A stretch of DNA of 64,000 nucleotides from Sediminibacterium roseum. Lineage in GTDB: Bacteria > Bacteroidota > Bacteroidia > Chitinophagales > Chitinophagaceae. Positions 1-8,978 of this stretch are shown piece by piece. Every line of letters begins with the position of its first letter. Position 1 is the stretch's first letter. The position numbers and the translations under genes were made by a program. The notes under the pieces were generated by a model. That model did not search any database and was not told where the DNA came from. It was given only the letters and a program-made list of their open reading frames with translations. The stretch is from contig NZ_JAACJS010000015.1 of assembly GCF_009939005.1 (NCBI RefSeq), positions 560,325 to 624,324 of the forward strand. Reading direction: 5' to 3'.

Positions 1-698
1 GACAAACAATACAACACTGAATCAGCATTGAATTCCGCTTTCTTCGACAGTTTCAGCATGTAACGGGCTTTGAGTCCCCAGCAGGTCTTGATCCATTTCT
101 GCACATCGCCGTTTGCCCAAAGATCGCCGGTAGAAAGTGCGGGAGCGCCTGCTGCCTGTGCTTTGCTGAAAAGATCGATGGCCTGGTTCAGCCTCGACAT
201 ACATCCGAGGTAAATTGCTTTACCATCGTTTGGTTTCGGGCTTGGGTTTCCTGTTCCCGCTTCTTCGTATGGCATTTCTCCGTACAGGTCGAGCATCTGC
301 ATGTAACCCAGTGCATGGAACACATTTGATGCCGCCATGTAATGGTAGGCGCCTTGTTTCTCTGCAGCTTTATACAGGTCAACCAGGTTGGAAGAAACCT
401 CTACGAACCATGTTTGGTAAGGAGTGGTTGAGTTTCCGTTTGTACATGCCCACGTGGTGCTGAACGTGTTCGGGTTGGCACTGTTGGTGTAATAAACACC
501 CGCCATACAGGCCGTACGGTAATTGGTTACGCCTGAAGAATACTGGTAAAAGTGTTCGATCCAGGGTAAACGGTTTTGAATGAGTACGCTACCGTTGTTC
601 GGGTTGTCCGGGTCCGTGTTCACGTCCAGGAACTTTTTACACGAGGTAAACCCAAGCGCAAGCAGGGCAACCATCAGTATGTATTTTGAACTTTTCAT
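1..698 (-). CDS. SusD/RagB-family outer-membrane lipoprotein, C-terminal part cut by window edge
   Basis: This reads as the N-terminal 232 residues of a SusD-like surface lipoprotein; the stop lies beyond position 1. It starts with a signal peptide ending in a lipobox, FTSC, with the lipidated cysteine at residue 20, followed by KKFLDVNTDPDNPN, a start typical of the SusD-like_2 group. Later segments (NVFHALGYMQMLDLYGEMPY, then PKPNDGKAIYLG) match the TPR-rich SusD fold. SusD proteins cap the SusC channel and bind glycans or other nutrients at the cell surface. The gene lies 21 bases downstream of the susC-like gene at 720-3875 and is surely its partner. The substrate cannot be told from what is visible. 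Confidence 0.9.
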   Translation of the reverse strand, partial: MKSSKYILMVALLALGFTSCKKFLDVNTDPDNPNNGSVLIQNRLPWIEHFYQYSSGVTNYRTACMAGVYYTNSANPNTFSTTWACTNGNSTTPYQTWFVEVSSNLVDLYKAAEKQGAYHYMAASNVFHALGYMQMLDLYGEMPYEEAGTGNPSPKPNDGKAIYLGCMSRLNQAIDLFSKAQAAGAPALSTGDLWANGDVQKWIKTCWGLKARYMLKLSKKAEFNADSVLYCL

Positions 699-719
699 AA
701 TCTGAATATTTTTCATTGG

Positions 720-3700
720 TTATAAGGTAATATTTACACCGAAAGTAAAGCTCGCTGTTGCCGGAACACCCAGGTAATCGATACCCTGTGAACCAGAACC
801 TCCTGTTCCTCCCGCAGCACTTACTTCAGGATCCATGCCTTTATAATTCGTCAATGTCCATAAGTTGGTTCCCACCGCCGTTACTGAAATTCCTTTGAAG
901 ATCTTCTTGCTTTTCAGATGATCTGTAAAGTCGTAGCTCAGCGACAAAGAACGCAGTTTCAACCAATTTACATTGGTAAGGAAGTTGTAGGAATTGGCTG
1001 CATAGTTTGCCCAGTATTGCTGGATCAGGTAATTACCCGATAATGTTTGTGTACCGATGGTATACGTTTGTCCCGCGTTATAGGTTGCCGTATAATCAGC
1101 ACCTGTTACGCTGTTTACGCCGGTTACAGTAACAGACTGGCGGTCGTTTGCAGTGGTGCGTTTGGCAAGACCGTTCACTACCATTGCATACTCTGTACCA
1201 TTGAATACCGCTCCACCCTTGCGGATGTCAAGCAGGAATGACAATGTGAGTTTTTTGTAATGGAACGTATTGTTGAAACCACCGATAAAGTCCGGCTCAC
1301 GGTTACCAACAACAGGGTTGTTTGCATTTACTTTATACAAACCGGTTGCAGGGTCTACCTGGTAACGCCCGTCGGCAACTTCAACACCTTTTGAATCCAG
1401 TTCACGCAGGTAAGGCTGGCCTGTCATACCCAGGAAGTAGCCATTCGGGATAGAAGCGGCTTTAACCGTTCCAAACTGCGCATCTGTTGGGTAGAAGTAA
1501 GCGATACCAGGGAGGAAAGATCCGAGCCTTCCTTTGTTGTAAGAGAAGTTGATCGTCGCTTCCCATGAGAAGTTCCTTGATACAACCGGTTTGCCGGTGA
1601 TCGCAACCTCCATTCCTGAGTTGTAAACAGAACCTGAGTTAAGGGCACTGAAGATAAATCCGCCTGACTGGGCCAGACGCGGTTGAGCGATCTGGTTCAT
1701 TGTTTCGCTATGGTAGTAAGTATAATCGAGACCGAGGCGTCCGTTCAGGAACCTGAGTTCGGCACCGATCTCCCATGAATTCTGGATCTCAGGGATCAAT
1801 GTTCCGTTACCCGCATAGTACTGGTTACCGATGCCGGTATAAGAACCGATGCTGATCGGTGGATTCACGTATGTATTCGTTACGTAAGGATCTGTGTCTT
1901 TACCAACCCTTGCAACACTCGCACGGATCTTACCAAACGAAAGCACCCTGTTTCTAGGCAACAATTCTGTGAACACAAATGAACCGCTGAGCGATGGATA
2001 GAAATACGACCAGTTTTCCTGTGGCAAGGTAGAAGACCAGTCGTTACGTCCTGTAAGCGTCAGGTAAGCAATGTTCTTATAAGAAACACCCGCTTCACTG
2101 AATACACCCACCAAACGTTTTCTGGATGTGTTCTCTGTAAAGAACTTATTGGTGTTCGCCATGTTGGCGAAGCTGATGGTACCCGCTGTGATGAAGTTGT
2201 ATCCCCACTGCGTTTGCCTTAAGGTCAACGCGTTCTCTGTTGTGGTTCCAAGCATGATGTGCGCTTCAAAATCACCAAAGGTTTTGTGGAAATTACTCAT
2301 TACAGTTGTGTTGATGAACGTGTAGTTCACCTGGTTCTTGCTCAAACGGCCGTTCTGGTACAATGGCGCCACGGCAGAACCCGGCGCGATGTAGGTATAG
2401 TCGTTTGTGAAATACTGGTCATACCCCAGGCGCGCTGTGATATCCCACCAGCTTGCCACTTTATAGTTACCGGCCAGTACCCCTGTAAGGCGTTTTGTTT
2501 GTGAAGTAAGTTTGTCTTTGTTGATGATCCAGTAAGGATTGTCAATATCGTTCTCGATGTTGGGGATGGCTGCTGCATAGATCCTCTTTTGTGTACCATC
2601 CGCATTCTGGTAATCGCTGATGTCGAACACCTGCGGGAACAGGTAGAGCGACTGCATACTTCCTACACCGCTTCCGTACAAACCGGCCGTGGTAAGGGTC
2701 CTGTTGATGTTGGCAACAGAATACGCAACGTTTGCGTTGATCGTTAAGGCGCCGTATTTCTGTTCGCCGTTGAAACGGAACGTTGTTTTGTCGTAGCTCG
2801 TATTAGGAACGATACCGGTCTGTTTGAAATTGGAACCCGATACAAAGAATGATCCGTTCTTTGAACCGCCCGATACGTTTACGTTGTTATCATAGATCAT
2901 ACCTGTTTTAAAGAAAGATCCGATGTTGTCGTACACTTTGTCGGCAGCGGTCAGTTTGTTTCCCCAGCTGTTGTAAGAACTTGTGTTGTTCAATATACCA
3001 TTGCTTGAGTAGCTGCCGTTTCCAAACTGGGTTTGTACTTCAGGCAGTTTGTTTGCCCATGAAGCGCTCACTTTGTTTGAAGAAGTAACTTTTGCAGCGC
3101 CGTCCGCTCCTTTTTTTGTAGTGATGATCACCACGCCATCTGCGGCGCGTGAACCGTACAAGGCAGAAGCAGCGGCACCTTTCAATACAGAAAGGCTCTC
3201 GATGTCTTCGGGGTTGATATCCATAACACGGTTTGAGAAAGTGGTATTGCTTCGTGTTTGTCCATCGGTACCGGAGTTACCGGTTACGCTTGTTGAGTTG
3301 TCATAGATAACACCATCCACAATGAACAGGGGTTGGTTTTGCCTTCCTTCTGAAGTGGAAGTACCACCACGGATGGTGATCGATGCACCCGCACCCGCAG
3401 AGCCACTGAACTGTGTGATGTTCACGCCGGGAACCTTACCCGCGAGTGAGTTAACCACGTTGGTGTTCTTGTTCCGCATCAGCTCCTGTGCATTGATCTC
3501 GGTAACCGAGTAGCCAAGCGCCTTGCGTTCTTTTTTAATACCCATCGCAGTTACCACCACATCGCCCAGCTGCGTGGCATCGCCCGCTACGAGGCGTACC
3601 ACCATACCGGCAGAAGCTTTCACCGATTGCGTGGTAAAGCTAACGTGGCTGATCTCCAGCGTGGCATTTGCATCGGCATTGATGGTGAATTTTCCGGCTT

Positions 3701-3875
3701 CGTTGGTAACCGTACTTCGTGTGGTACCGCGAACCGAAACCGTGGCGCCTGATACCGGGGCCCCTGCTTCAGAAACAACGGTACCGCTGATGGGAACGCC
3801 TTGCGCCACCAGGTTGGTTGTGATCATGCTCAGCATAGCAAACATGAACACGCTAAAAAGTTTCCATTTTCTCAT
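720..3875 (-). CDS. SusC/RagA-family TonB-linked outer-membrane protein
   Basis: A 1051-residue outer-membrane importer that takes up a nutrient with its SusD partner, using energy passed on by TonB. The first 25 residues are a signal peptide ending in LVAQ. A CarboxypepD_reg-like domain follows (about residues 28-105, GVPISGTVVSEAGAPVSG). The plug domain begins near residue 115, with the SusC signature IRGGTSTSEGRQNQPLFIVD and the region GAAASALYGSRAADGVVIIT. The rest is beta-barrel ending in a terminal aromatic/hydrophobic strand (FTFGVNITL). The length is normal for the family. It is first in a susC-susD pair; no glycoside hydrolase is visible next to it on this side, so the ligand is unknown. 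No Bacteroidota -7 box was found upstream. Confidence 0.95.
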   Translation of the reverse strand: MRKWKLFSVFMFAMLSMITTNLVAQGVPISGTVVSEAGAPVSGATVSVRGTTRSTVTNEAGKFTINADANATLEISHVSFTTQSVKASAGMVVRLVAGDATQLGDVVVTAMGIKKERKALGYSVTEINAQELMRNKNTNVVNSLAGKVPGVNITQFSGSAGAGASITIRGGTSTSEGRQNQPLFIVDGVIYDNSTSVTGNSGTDGQTRSNTTFSNRVMDINPEDIESLSVLKGAAASALYGSRAADGVVIITTKKGADGAAKVTSSNKVSASWANKLPEVQTQFGNGSYSSNGILNNTSSYNSWGNKLTAADKVYDNIGSFFKTGMIYDNNVNVSGGSKNGSFFVSGSNFKQTGIVPNTSYDKTTFRFNGEQKYGALTINANVAYSVANINRTLTTAGLYGSGVGSMQSLYLFPQVFDISDYQNADGTQKRIYAAAIPNIENDIDNPYWIINKDKLTSQTKRLTGVLAGNYKVASWWDITARLGYDQYFTNDYTYIAPGSAVAPLYQNGRLSKNQVNYTFINTTVMSNFHKTFGDFEAHIMLGTTTENALTLRQTQWGYNFITAGTISFANMANTNKFFTENTSRKRLVGVFSEAGVSYKNIAYLTLTGRNDWSSTLPQENWSYFYPSLSGSFVFTELLPRNRVLSFGKIRASVARVGKDTDPYVTNTYVNPPISIGSYTGIGNQYYAGNGTLIPEIQNSWEIGAELRFLNGRLGLDYTYYHSETMNQIAQPRLAQSGGFIFSALNSGSVYNSGMEVAITGKPVVSRNFSWEATINFSYNKGRLGSFLPGIAYFYPTDAQFGTVKAASIPNGYFLGMTGQPYLRELDSKGVEVADGRYQVDPATGLYKVNANNPVVGNREPDFIGGFNNTFHYKKLTLSFLLDIRKGGAVFNGTEYAMVVNGLAKRTTANDRQSVTVTGVNSVTGADYTATYNAGQTYTIGTQTLSGNYLIQQYWANYAANSYNFLTNVNWLKLRSLSLSYDFTDHLKSKKIFKGISVTAVGTNLWTLTNYKGMDPEVSAAGGTGGSGSQGIDYLGVPATASFTFGVNITL

Positions 3876-4412
3876 AACCTTTTACGTTTTGTTTTTTAAA
3901 TCTATAGTAGTTGTTGTTGTACCCAGCTTTGTAGCGAAACAATTGCGTGCTCCTCGACCGGGCTCTACGCCCCAGGAAAGAATGGAGAAAATGGAAGCGA
4001 TTCTAAACACCACCACCTTCACACGGCAAAGCTTCTCTTTATTTATTGGATCAGGATATTTGGATGCTCCGGCTGAAACAAATTTGGCCGATCGCCTATA
4101 GACAGGACAATCTTGCAAAACATTGCATACCCGAACCTTTTTTTCCGCAGAATTCGGCAGTTGCCTTAAATGTCCCGGCGAAAGGTCAATATTAAGGCAA
4201 TGTTATGTTTATTGGTGTTTTTTTGACGAACTATTTTTTCAACATACCTGTAAAATGACCATCATAAACCGCAAAAAACAGAAAATGAGGGCCCCGGCTT
4301 GTGCGCGCTATACATATTACATATTTTGAAATATGCTCCGCCGTATCCCGCCGATCCACAAACCACATTTTGATTATCGTTACCTTTAGTACGATACAAG
4401 CAAACACACGAA
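3876..4412. other. Intergenic region between divergent genes, no gene seen
   Basis: These 537 bases lie between the start of the susC-like gene (minus) and the FKBP gene (plus) and must hold both promoters. ORFs here are short and without family features. A box TACCTTTA close before the FKBP start resembles the Bacteroidota -7 element TAnnTTTG with one mismatch, but no well-spaced -33 TTG was seen. A short hairpin, CATATTT-TG-AAATATG, lies near 4320-4335. The long leader in front of susC could be regulatory, but nothing specific can be shown. Confidence 0.5.
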
Positions 4413-5240
4413 ATGAAAAGAACGATACTCACGCTGGTTATTGCCTGTTGTGCATGCTCCATCGCAACCGCACAGAAACACGATACCATTACCACCGCCT
4501 CCGGTTTAAAATATTACCTCACCAAAAAAGGATCGGGCCGCATGATCAAACCCGGCGAAGTAGCGGTGTGGCACTATACCCTCACGCTGGCAGACGGTTC
4601 TAAAATAGACGACTCGCGCAAAAACAATTCACCGCTCGGTTTTGCGGTGCCAACAGACGGGCTCATCAAGGGAACGGTGGAGGCACTGATGCTGATGCAT
4701 GTTGGCGACAGGGGCGTCTTCATCGTACCGCCGTCGCTGGGCTATGGCAGGCGCGGGTTTGATGCAGGCGGGTCGTTGCCGGCCATTCCACCCAACGCGA
4801 CCTTGTATTTTGACATGGAGCTGGTAGACATCAAGAAAGCAGCATTGCTCGATACGCTTGAGAAAGCATTGTTCAAACAACCCGTGAGCGATACATCAAC
4901 GCCGCGCACCGATGCGGTGATCGCATTGTACAAATCGTACAAGCAAAAAAAGTTCGCAGATATGTTCACTTCCGACAATGACCTGAACACCATCGGCTAC
5001 GAACTGCTGCAAAGGTTTCCGAATGAGGCCATCAAAATCTTCCTGCTGAATGTGGAAGAATATCCAAAAGTGGGCAATGTATACGACAGCCTTGGCGAAG
5101 GCTACATGAACATCAGCGATTTTGACAAGGCGATCCTCAACTACGAAAAATCGCTGCAGATCGATCCCGGTAATACAAATGCAGTGGAAAAGATCAAACA
5201 GATGAAAGCAAAAAGGGCGAAGTCTGTTTTGCAGATGTAA
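4413..5240 (+). CDS. FKBP-type peptidyl-prolyl cis-trans isomerase with C-terminal TPR
   Basis: A 275-residue exported prolyl isomerase likely to help fold periplasmic or outer-membrane proteins. The start MKRTILTLVIACCACSIATAQ is a signal peptide; VIAC could also serve as a lipobox with Cys12, so either a soluble or lipid-anchored form is possible. The FKBP domain spans about residues 28-145 and shows GLKYYLTKKGSG, VAVWHYTLTLADGSKIDDSR, GLIKGTVEALMLMHVGDRG and the hallmark IPPNATLYFDMELVDI. The last 60 residues contain a TPR-like helix pair (VYDSLGEGYMNISDFDKAIL then NYEKSLQIDPGN). The gene is single and divergent from susC. Family assignment is firm; the client is unknown. Confidence 0.93.
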   Translation: MKRTILTLVIACCACSIATAQKHDTITTASGLKYYLTKKGSGRMIKPGEVAVWHYTLTLADGSKIDDSRKNNSPLGFAVPTDGLIKGTVEALMLMHVGDRGVFIVPPSLGYGRRGFDAGGSLPAIPPNATLYFDMELVDIKKAALLDTLEKALFKQPVSDTSTPRTDAVIALYKSYKQKKFADMFTSDNDLNTIGYELLQRFPNEAIKIFLLNVEEYPKVGNVYDSLGEGYMNISDFDKAILNYEKSLQIDPGNTNAVEKIKQMKAKRAKSVLQM

Positions 5241-5407
5241 AATGGTTCATCCGCAGGCCGCTGCCTATCCTTGTTCCAGGTACATTTTAATGGTGCCGCA
5301 AAACGCTTTTTACAAGGCAAGATCCGCCGACCCAGGCAGATTTCTCACCGAATGTAACCGATTGCATTTTAAAAAAGCCTAGATTTAGCGAAACAACAGC
5401 CTGCCCT

Positions 5408-7453
5408 ATGAGAGCGCTTTTCCTCCTCCTCGTTTCCTGTTTTTTTATGGCCGGATCGAACGCCCAGGGTGGCCATGAACTCTGGCTCCGCAATAAGACC
5501 TCGGTGCCGGTATCGGTGGTCTGCGCAGAAACATCCCCCACCCTTTCCATTGCCGTTCAGGAGCTGAAAGATGGATGGCACGGCAAAGCAAACGCATCCG
5601 TAACATTGAGCATCGTAAACGACGATGCCATCAAACCGGATGGTTTCAGGATCTCCGCTGCATCTATCCGCGCCACAACACACAACGGCATTCTGTACGG
5701 TGTGTATGAGCTGCTGCGCAGGCAGCAAACCGGGCAGTCCATCACAGACGAACGCATCAATCCATCGTATAAAGCAAGGATCCTGAACCATTGGGACAAC
5801 CTCAACGGCACGATCGAGCACGGGTTTGGCGGCCCTTCGATCTTCTGGCACAGGGACAACTCGCTTGCCGTGAGCGACAAAGACCGTTTGATCTGGAAAG
5901 AATATGCGCGCGCCAATGCATCCATCGGCATCAACGGCACGGTGATCAACAATGTAAATGCAAACCCGCTCGTGCTTACAAAAGACTACCTCGAAAGGGT
6001 AAAAGCAATCGCAGGTGTGTTGCGTCCGTATGGCGTAAAGACTTATCTCTCCATCAACTGGGCCGCGCCCAAAACCATTGGCAAGATCAGCACAACCGAT
6101 CCCCTGGCCGACTCGGTGATCAACTGGTGGAAAGCGAAGATGAAAGAAATTTATACGGTGATACCCGACCTCGGCGGTTTTGTTGTAAAGGCCAACAGCG
6201 AGGGGCAACCCGGTCCGCAGGATTATGGCCGCTCGCACGCAGATGGAGCCAACCTTTTGGCCGATGCGGTAAAACCGTTTGGCGGCATCATCATGTGGCG
6301 CGCATTTGTTTACCAGCCAAATGAAAAGGACCGGGCGAAACAGGCCTACAACGAGTTCATGCCGCTCGATGGAAAGTTCCGCGACAATGTGATCATACAG
6401 GTAAAGAACGGCCCGGTCGATTTTCAACCAAGAGAACCCTTCAGCCCTTTGTTTGGCGCCATGAAGCAAACACCTGTTATGCCCGAGTTCCAGATCACAC
6501 AGGAATACCTGGGCCAATCGATCCACCTTGTTTATTTGTCTACGATGTGGGAAGAACTGCTGCAAAGCGATACCTACCAGGCCGGCAAAGGCAGCACAGT
6601 TGCACGCGTTACAGATGGCAGCGTTTACCCGCAAAAAATTTCCGCGATCGCCGGTGTGGCCAATATTGGTTTGGATACCAACTGGTGCGGGCACGATTTT
6701 GCACAGGCCAACTGGTACGCATTCGGCCGCCTGGCATGGAACAACCGCCTGAAAAGCGAACAGATCGCGGATGAGTGGATCAGGCTTACTTTCTCTCCTG
6801 AAACAAACACCACTGCATGGAACACTGGGTTCCTGGCACCGGTAAAACAGATGATGATGGACAGCCGCGAAGCCTGTGTGAACTACATGATGCCACTCGG
6901 ACTGCACCACCAGTTTTCGGCAAACGACCATTACGGCCCCGGTGCATGGTGGGCGCCTGCACGCATGCGCTCCGACTGGACCCCACCTTATTACCACAAA
7001 GCTGAACCCAATGGCGTTGGCTTCGACCGCACAACGAAGGGAACAAACGCAGTATCGCAATACCATGAGCCGCTTGCTTCTTTATTCAACAACCCGAACA
7101 CATGCCCTGAAAACCTGTTGCTCTGGTTCCATCATGTATCATGGGATTTTAAAATGAAGAGCGGGCGCACACTGTGGCAGGAAATGTGTTACAAATACGA
7201 CAAGGGTGTGCAGCAGGTCCGTGGTTTTCAAAAGACATGGGACAAAGTGGAATCGTATGTAGACAGTACGCGCTTCAGATCCGTACAAAGAAAACTGCGC
7301 AGCCAGCTCACCAATGCGATCTTGTGGAAAGACGGGATACTGCAATACTTCCAGACCTTCCACCATCAACCGATACCATTTGATATAGAGCGGCCCGTAA
7401 ACAACCTCGACGAAATCATCGCGAACGAGTTCGCAAGACGGCCGAGCCGATAA
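5408..7453 (+). CDS. GH67 alpha-glucuronidase
   Basis: This 681-residue enzyme belongs to glycoside hydrolase family 67, which removes (4-O-methyl)glucuronic acid from the non-reducing end of xylo-oligosaccharides. A signal peptide (about residues 1-19, ending SNAQ) predicts export, probably to the periplasm. The three family catalytic residues are visible with the same spacing as in the Cellvibrio enzyme: acid E265 in NSEGQPGP, D338 in GPVDFQPRE, and E366 in QITQEYLGQ. The length fits the family. It is convergent with the glycan operon at 7559-25101 and gives the best clue to that locus's substrate. Its promoter may include TAGATTTA near 5382, a weak match to the -7 consensus. Confidence 0.96.
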   Translation: MRALFLLLVSCFFMAGSNAQGGHELWLRNKTSVPVSVVCAETSPTLSIAVQELKDGWHGKANASVTLSIVNDDAIKPDGFRISAASIRATTHNGILYGVYELLRRQQTGQSITDERINPSYKARILNHWDNLNGTIEHGFGGPSIFWHRDNSLAVSDKDRLIWKEYARANASIGINGTVINNVNANPLVLTKDYLERVKAIAGVLRPYGVKTYLSINWAAPKTIGKISTTDPLADSVINWWKAKMKEIYTVIPDLGGFVVKANSEGQPGPQDYGRSHADGANLLADAVKPFGGIIMWRAFVYQPNEKDRAKQAYNEFMPLDGKFRDNVIIQVKNGPVDFQPREPFSPLFGAMKQTPVMPEFQITQEYLGQSIHLVYLSTMWEELLQSDTYQAGKGSTVARVTDGSVYPQKISAIAGVANIGLDTNWCGHDFAQANWYAFGRLAWNNRLKSEQIADEWIRLTFSPETNTTAWNTGFLAPVKQMMMDSREACVNYMMPLGLHHQFSANDHYGPGAWWAPARMRSDWTPPYYHKAEPNGVGFDRTTKGTNAVSQYHEPLASLFNNPNTCPENLLLWFHHVSWDFKMKSGRTLWQEMCYKYDKGVQQVRGFQKTWDKVESYVDSTRFRSVQRKLRSQLTNAILWKDGILQYFQTFHHQPIPFDIERPVNNLDEIIANEFARRPSR

Positions 7454-7458
7454 AGAAG

Positions 7459-7557
7459 TGCCACAAATGACCCTGGTCTTTACATAAACCATACAGGCTC
7501 CTCATCCACAGATGAACCTCTGTGAAAATTCCGTGTCATCTGTGGCAAAAAAAAAAC
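7459..7557. repeat. Imperfect inverted repeat of the TGCCACA...TGTGGCA family
   Basis: Between the convergent GH67 and GH29 genes, TGCCACAAATGAC (7459-7471) and GTCATCTGTGGCA (7535-7547) pair at 12 of 13 positions. An A-run follows on the plus strand. The run is on the wrong side for a normal intrinsic terminator in either direction. The same motif recurs at 46591-46627 and 52868-52919, so this appears to be a dispersed intergenic repeat. Confidence 0.6.
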
Positions 7558-7558
7558 G

Positions 7559-8962
7559 TTATAGCGCCCCTTCCAGCTTAACCACCCATGCATATCCGCC
7601 CGATGGCAAGTTGGGATATAGCTTCAGTCCATCAATCACCAGCTTCCCGTTTTTGTAACTTGTTTTCAGATCCAGGCTTGATCCCAACACTGAAATTTTT
7701 GCCGGCGCATGAGCGAGGTCGATGCTGATCGGTTTATCGTGTTGCGCAGTAACGAATGCATAGAGATCCTTGCCCTTCTGCGTGTAAGCAATGTTTGCAT
7801 TTGCAGGTGATGGCTGACCCGCAGTGGTGCCAAAGATGGCTTCCCCGTTGATTTTGAGCCATGCGCCGATGTCTGCCAGGCGTTGCTGCATGATCACCGG
7901 GATCGTTCCATCGGCAGCGGGCCCGATATCGAGCAACAGGTTTCCCCCGCGCGATACTTTCTGTATGAGCATCTGGATCAACGCGTCTGAAGAATTGTAA
8001 TCTTCCAGGTTCTCGTTCCGGTTGTATCCAAACGATCCGCCGATGCCGCGGCATTCTTCCCATGCATGCTCAAACTTTTTATTGGTTGCATCTTCGTTGT
8101 GAACAATATCGTATTCTGTTGTATAGTAACCGCCGTGTTTGCTCCTTGTTTCTTTTCCCCAGCGATCGTTCACCACAACCGTATTCTTTACAGGGCTCTC
8201 ATTGTACAACCACGAAAGGAACTGCTGGCTCTGCCATGTATCGCTCGGGTGCTCCCATTCGCCATCGGGCCAGATGATGTCTGGCTGGTAACGTGTAACA
8301 AGATCTTTCAACTGCGGGATCATGTGCTCGCTTACGTATTTGCCCACATCGCTTTTATACAATGGATTGAACCATTCGTACAACGAATAGTAGAAACCCA
8401 TGTGCAGCCCTTTTGCTTTTACCGCTTTGGTAAGATCGCCCGCGAGATCCCTGTGCGGGCCCACATCGGCTGCGTTCCAGTTCCACGACTGTGCGCTTGG
8501 CCAAAGCGCAAAGCCATCGTGGTGCTTCGAGGTAAGTACGACATATTGTGCGCCCGCATTTTTAAAAACATCGGCCCACTGTTCAGGGTTGAAGAGCTCT
8601 GCCTTGAACTGCGGCGCAAAATCCTGGTACATAAAATTAGGCCCGTAGGTTTTGTTGTGATAGGCCCTGAAAGCCTTGCCCACCTTAGAGCTGTCGGTAA
8701 CCATCCTGTTCCAGTACCACTCTGAATATTTCGAATACACCGCATATTCTTTTCCAACAGGGGCCCAGGCAGGAACAGAATAAACGCCCCAGTGGATAAA
8801 GATCCCAAACTTCGCATCCTTGAACCATTGCGGTATCGGCCTTGCATCGAGCGAGGCCCAGTCTGCTTTGTAGGTTTGCGCAGTAAGCGTTGAGGATGTT
8901 ACTGCAATGGCAACCATCACCATTAAAAAAAACTTTCCTGCATTGTGTTTGAGGTGTTTCAT
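7559..8962 (-). CDS. GH29 alpha-L-fucosidase family protein
   Basis: A 467-residue secreted glycosidase of family GH29, whose members cleave alpha-L-fucosyl residues. The start at 8962 was chosen over an ATG 39 bases upstream because it gives a clean signal peptide (MKHLKHNAGKFFLMVMVAIA, ending LTAQ). The GH29 catalytic barrel follows, with PQWFKDAKFGIFIHWGVYSV, YVVLTSKHHDGFALWPS and the nucleophile region DIIWPDGEWEHPSD, in which D233 is the expected nucleophile. The C-terminal 100 residues look like the usual beta-sandwich. It is the last gene of the operon, 16 bases after the SGNH esterase. Exact specificity (fucose or another sugar) is open because GH29 members differ in linkage. Confidence 0.93.
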   Translation of the reverse strand: MKHLKHNAGKFFLMVMVAIAVTSSTLTAQTYKADWASLDARPIPQWFKDAKFGIFIHWGVYSVPAWAPVGKEYAVYSKYSEWYWNRMVTDSSKVGKAFRAYHNKTYGPNFMYQDFAPQFKAELFNPEQWADVFKNAGAQYVVLTSKHHDGFALWPSAQSWNWNAADVGPHRDLAGDLTKAVKAKGLHMGFYYSLYEWFNPLYKSDVGKYVSEHMIPQLKDLVTRYQPDIIWPDGEWEHPSDTWQSQQFLSWLYNESPVKNTVVVNDRWGKETRSKHGGYYTTEYDIVHNEDATNKKFEHAWEECRGIGGSFGYNRNENLEDYNSSDALIQMLIQKVSRGGNLLLDIGPAADGTIPVIMQQRLADIGAWLKINGEAIFGTTAGQPSPANANIAYTQKGKDLYAFVTAQHDKPISIDLAHAPAKISVLGSSLDLKTSYKNGKLVIDGLKLYPNLPSGGYAWVVKLEGAL

Positions 8963-8978
8963 ATTCTTTCCTGTTTGA

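Noticed and set aside
5369..7066. 565-codon open frame on the minus strand
   Set aside because: It is antisense to the GH67 gene, whose three catalytic residues and family motifs are clear; the antisense translation is rich in Cys and His and has no family features.
7459..7557. Intrinsic terminator between GH67 and GH29
   Set aside because: The homopolymer run is on the wrong side of the hairpin for both strands; kept as a repeat only.
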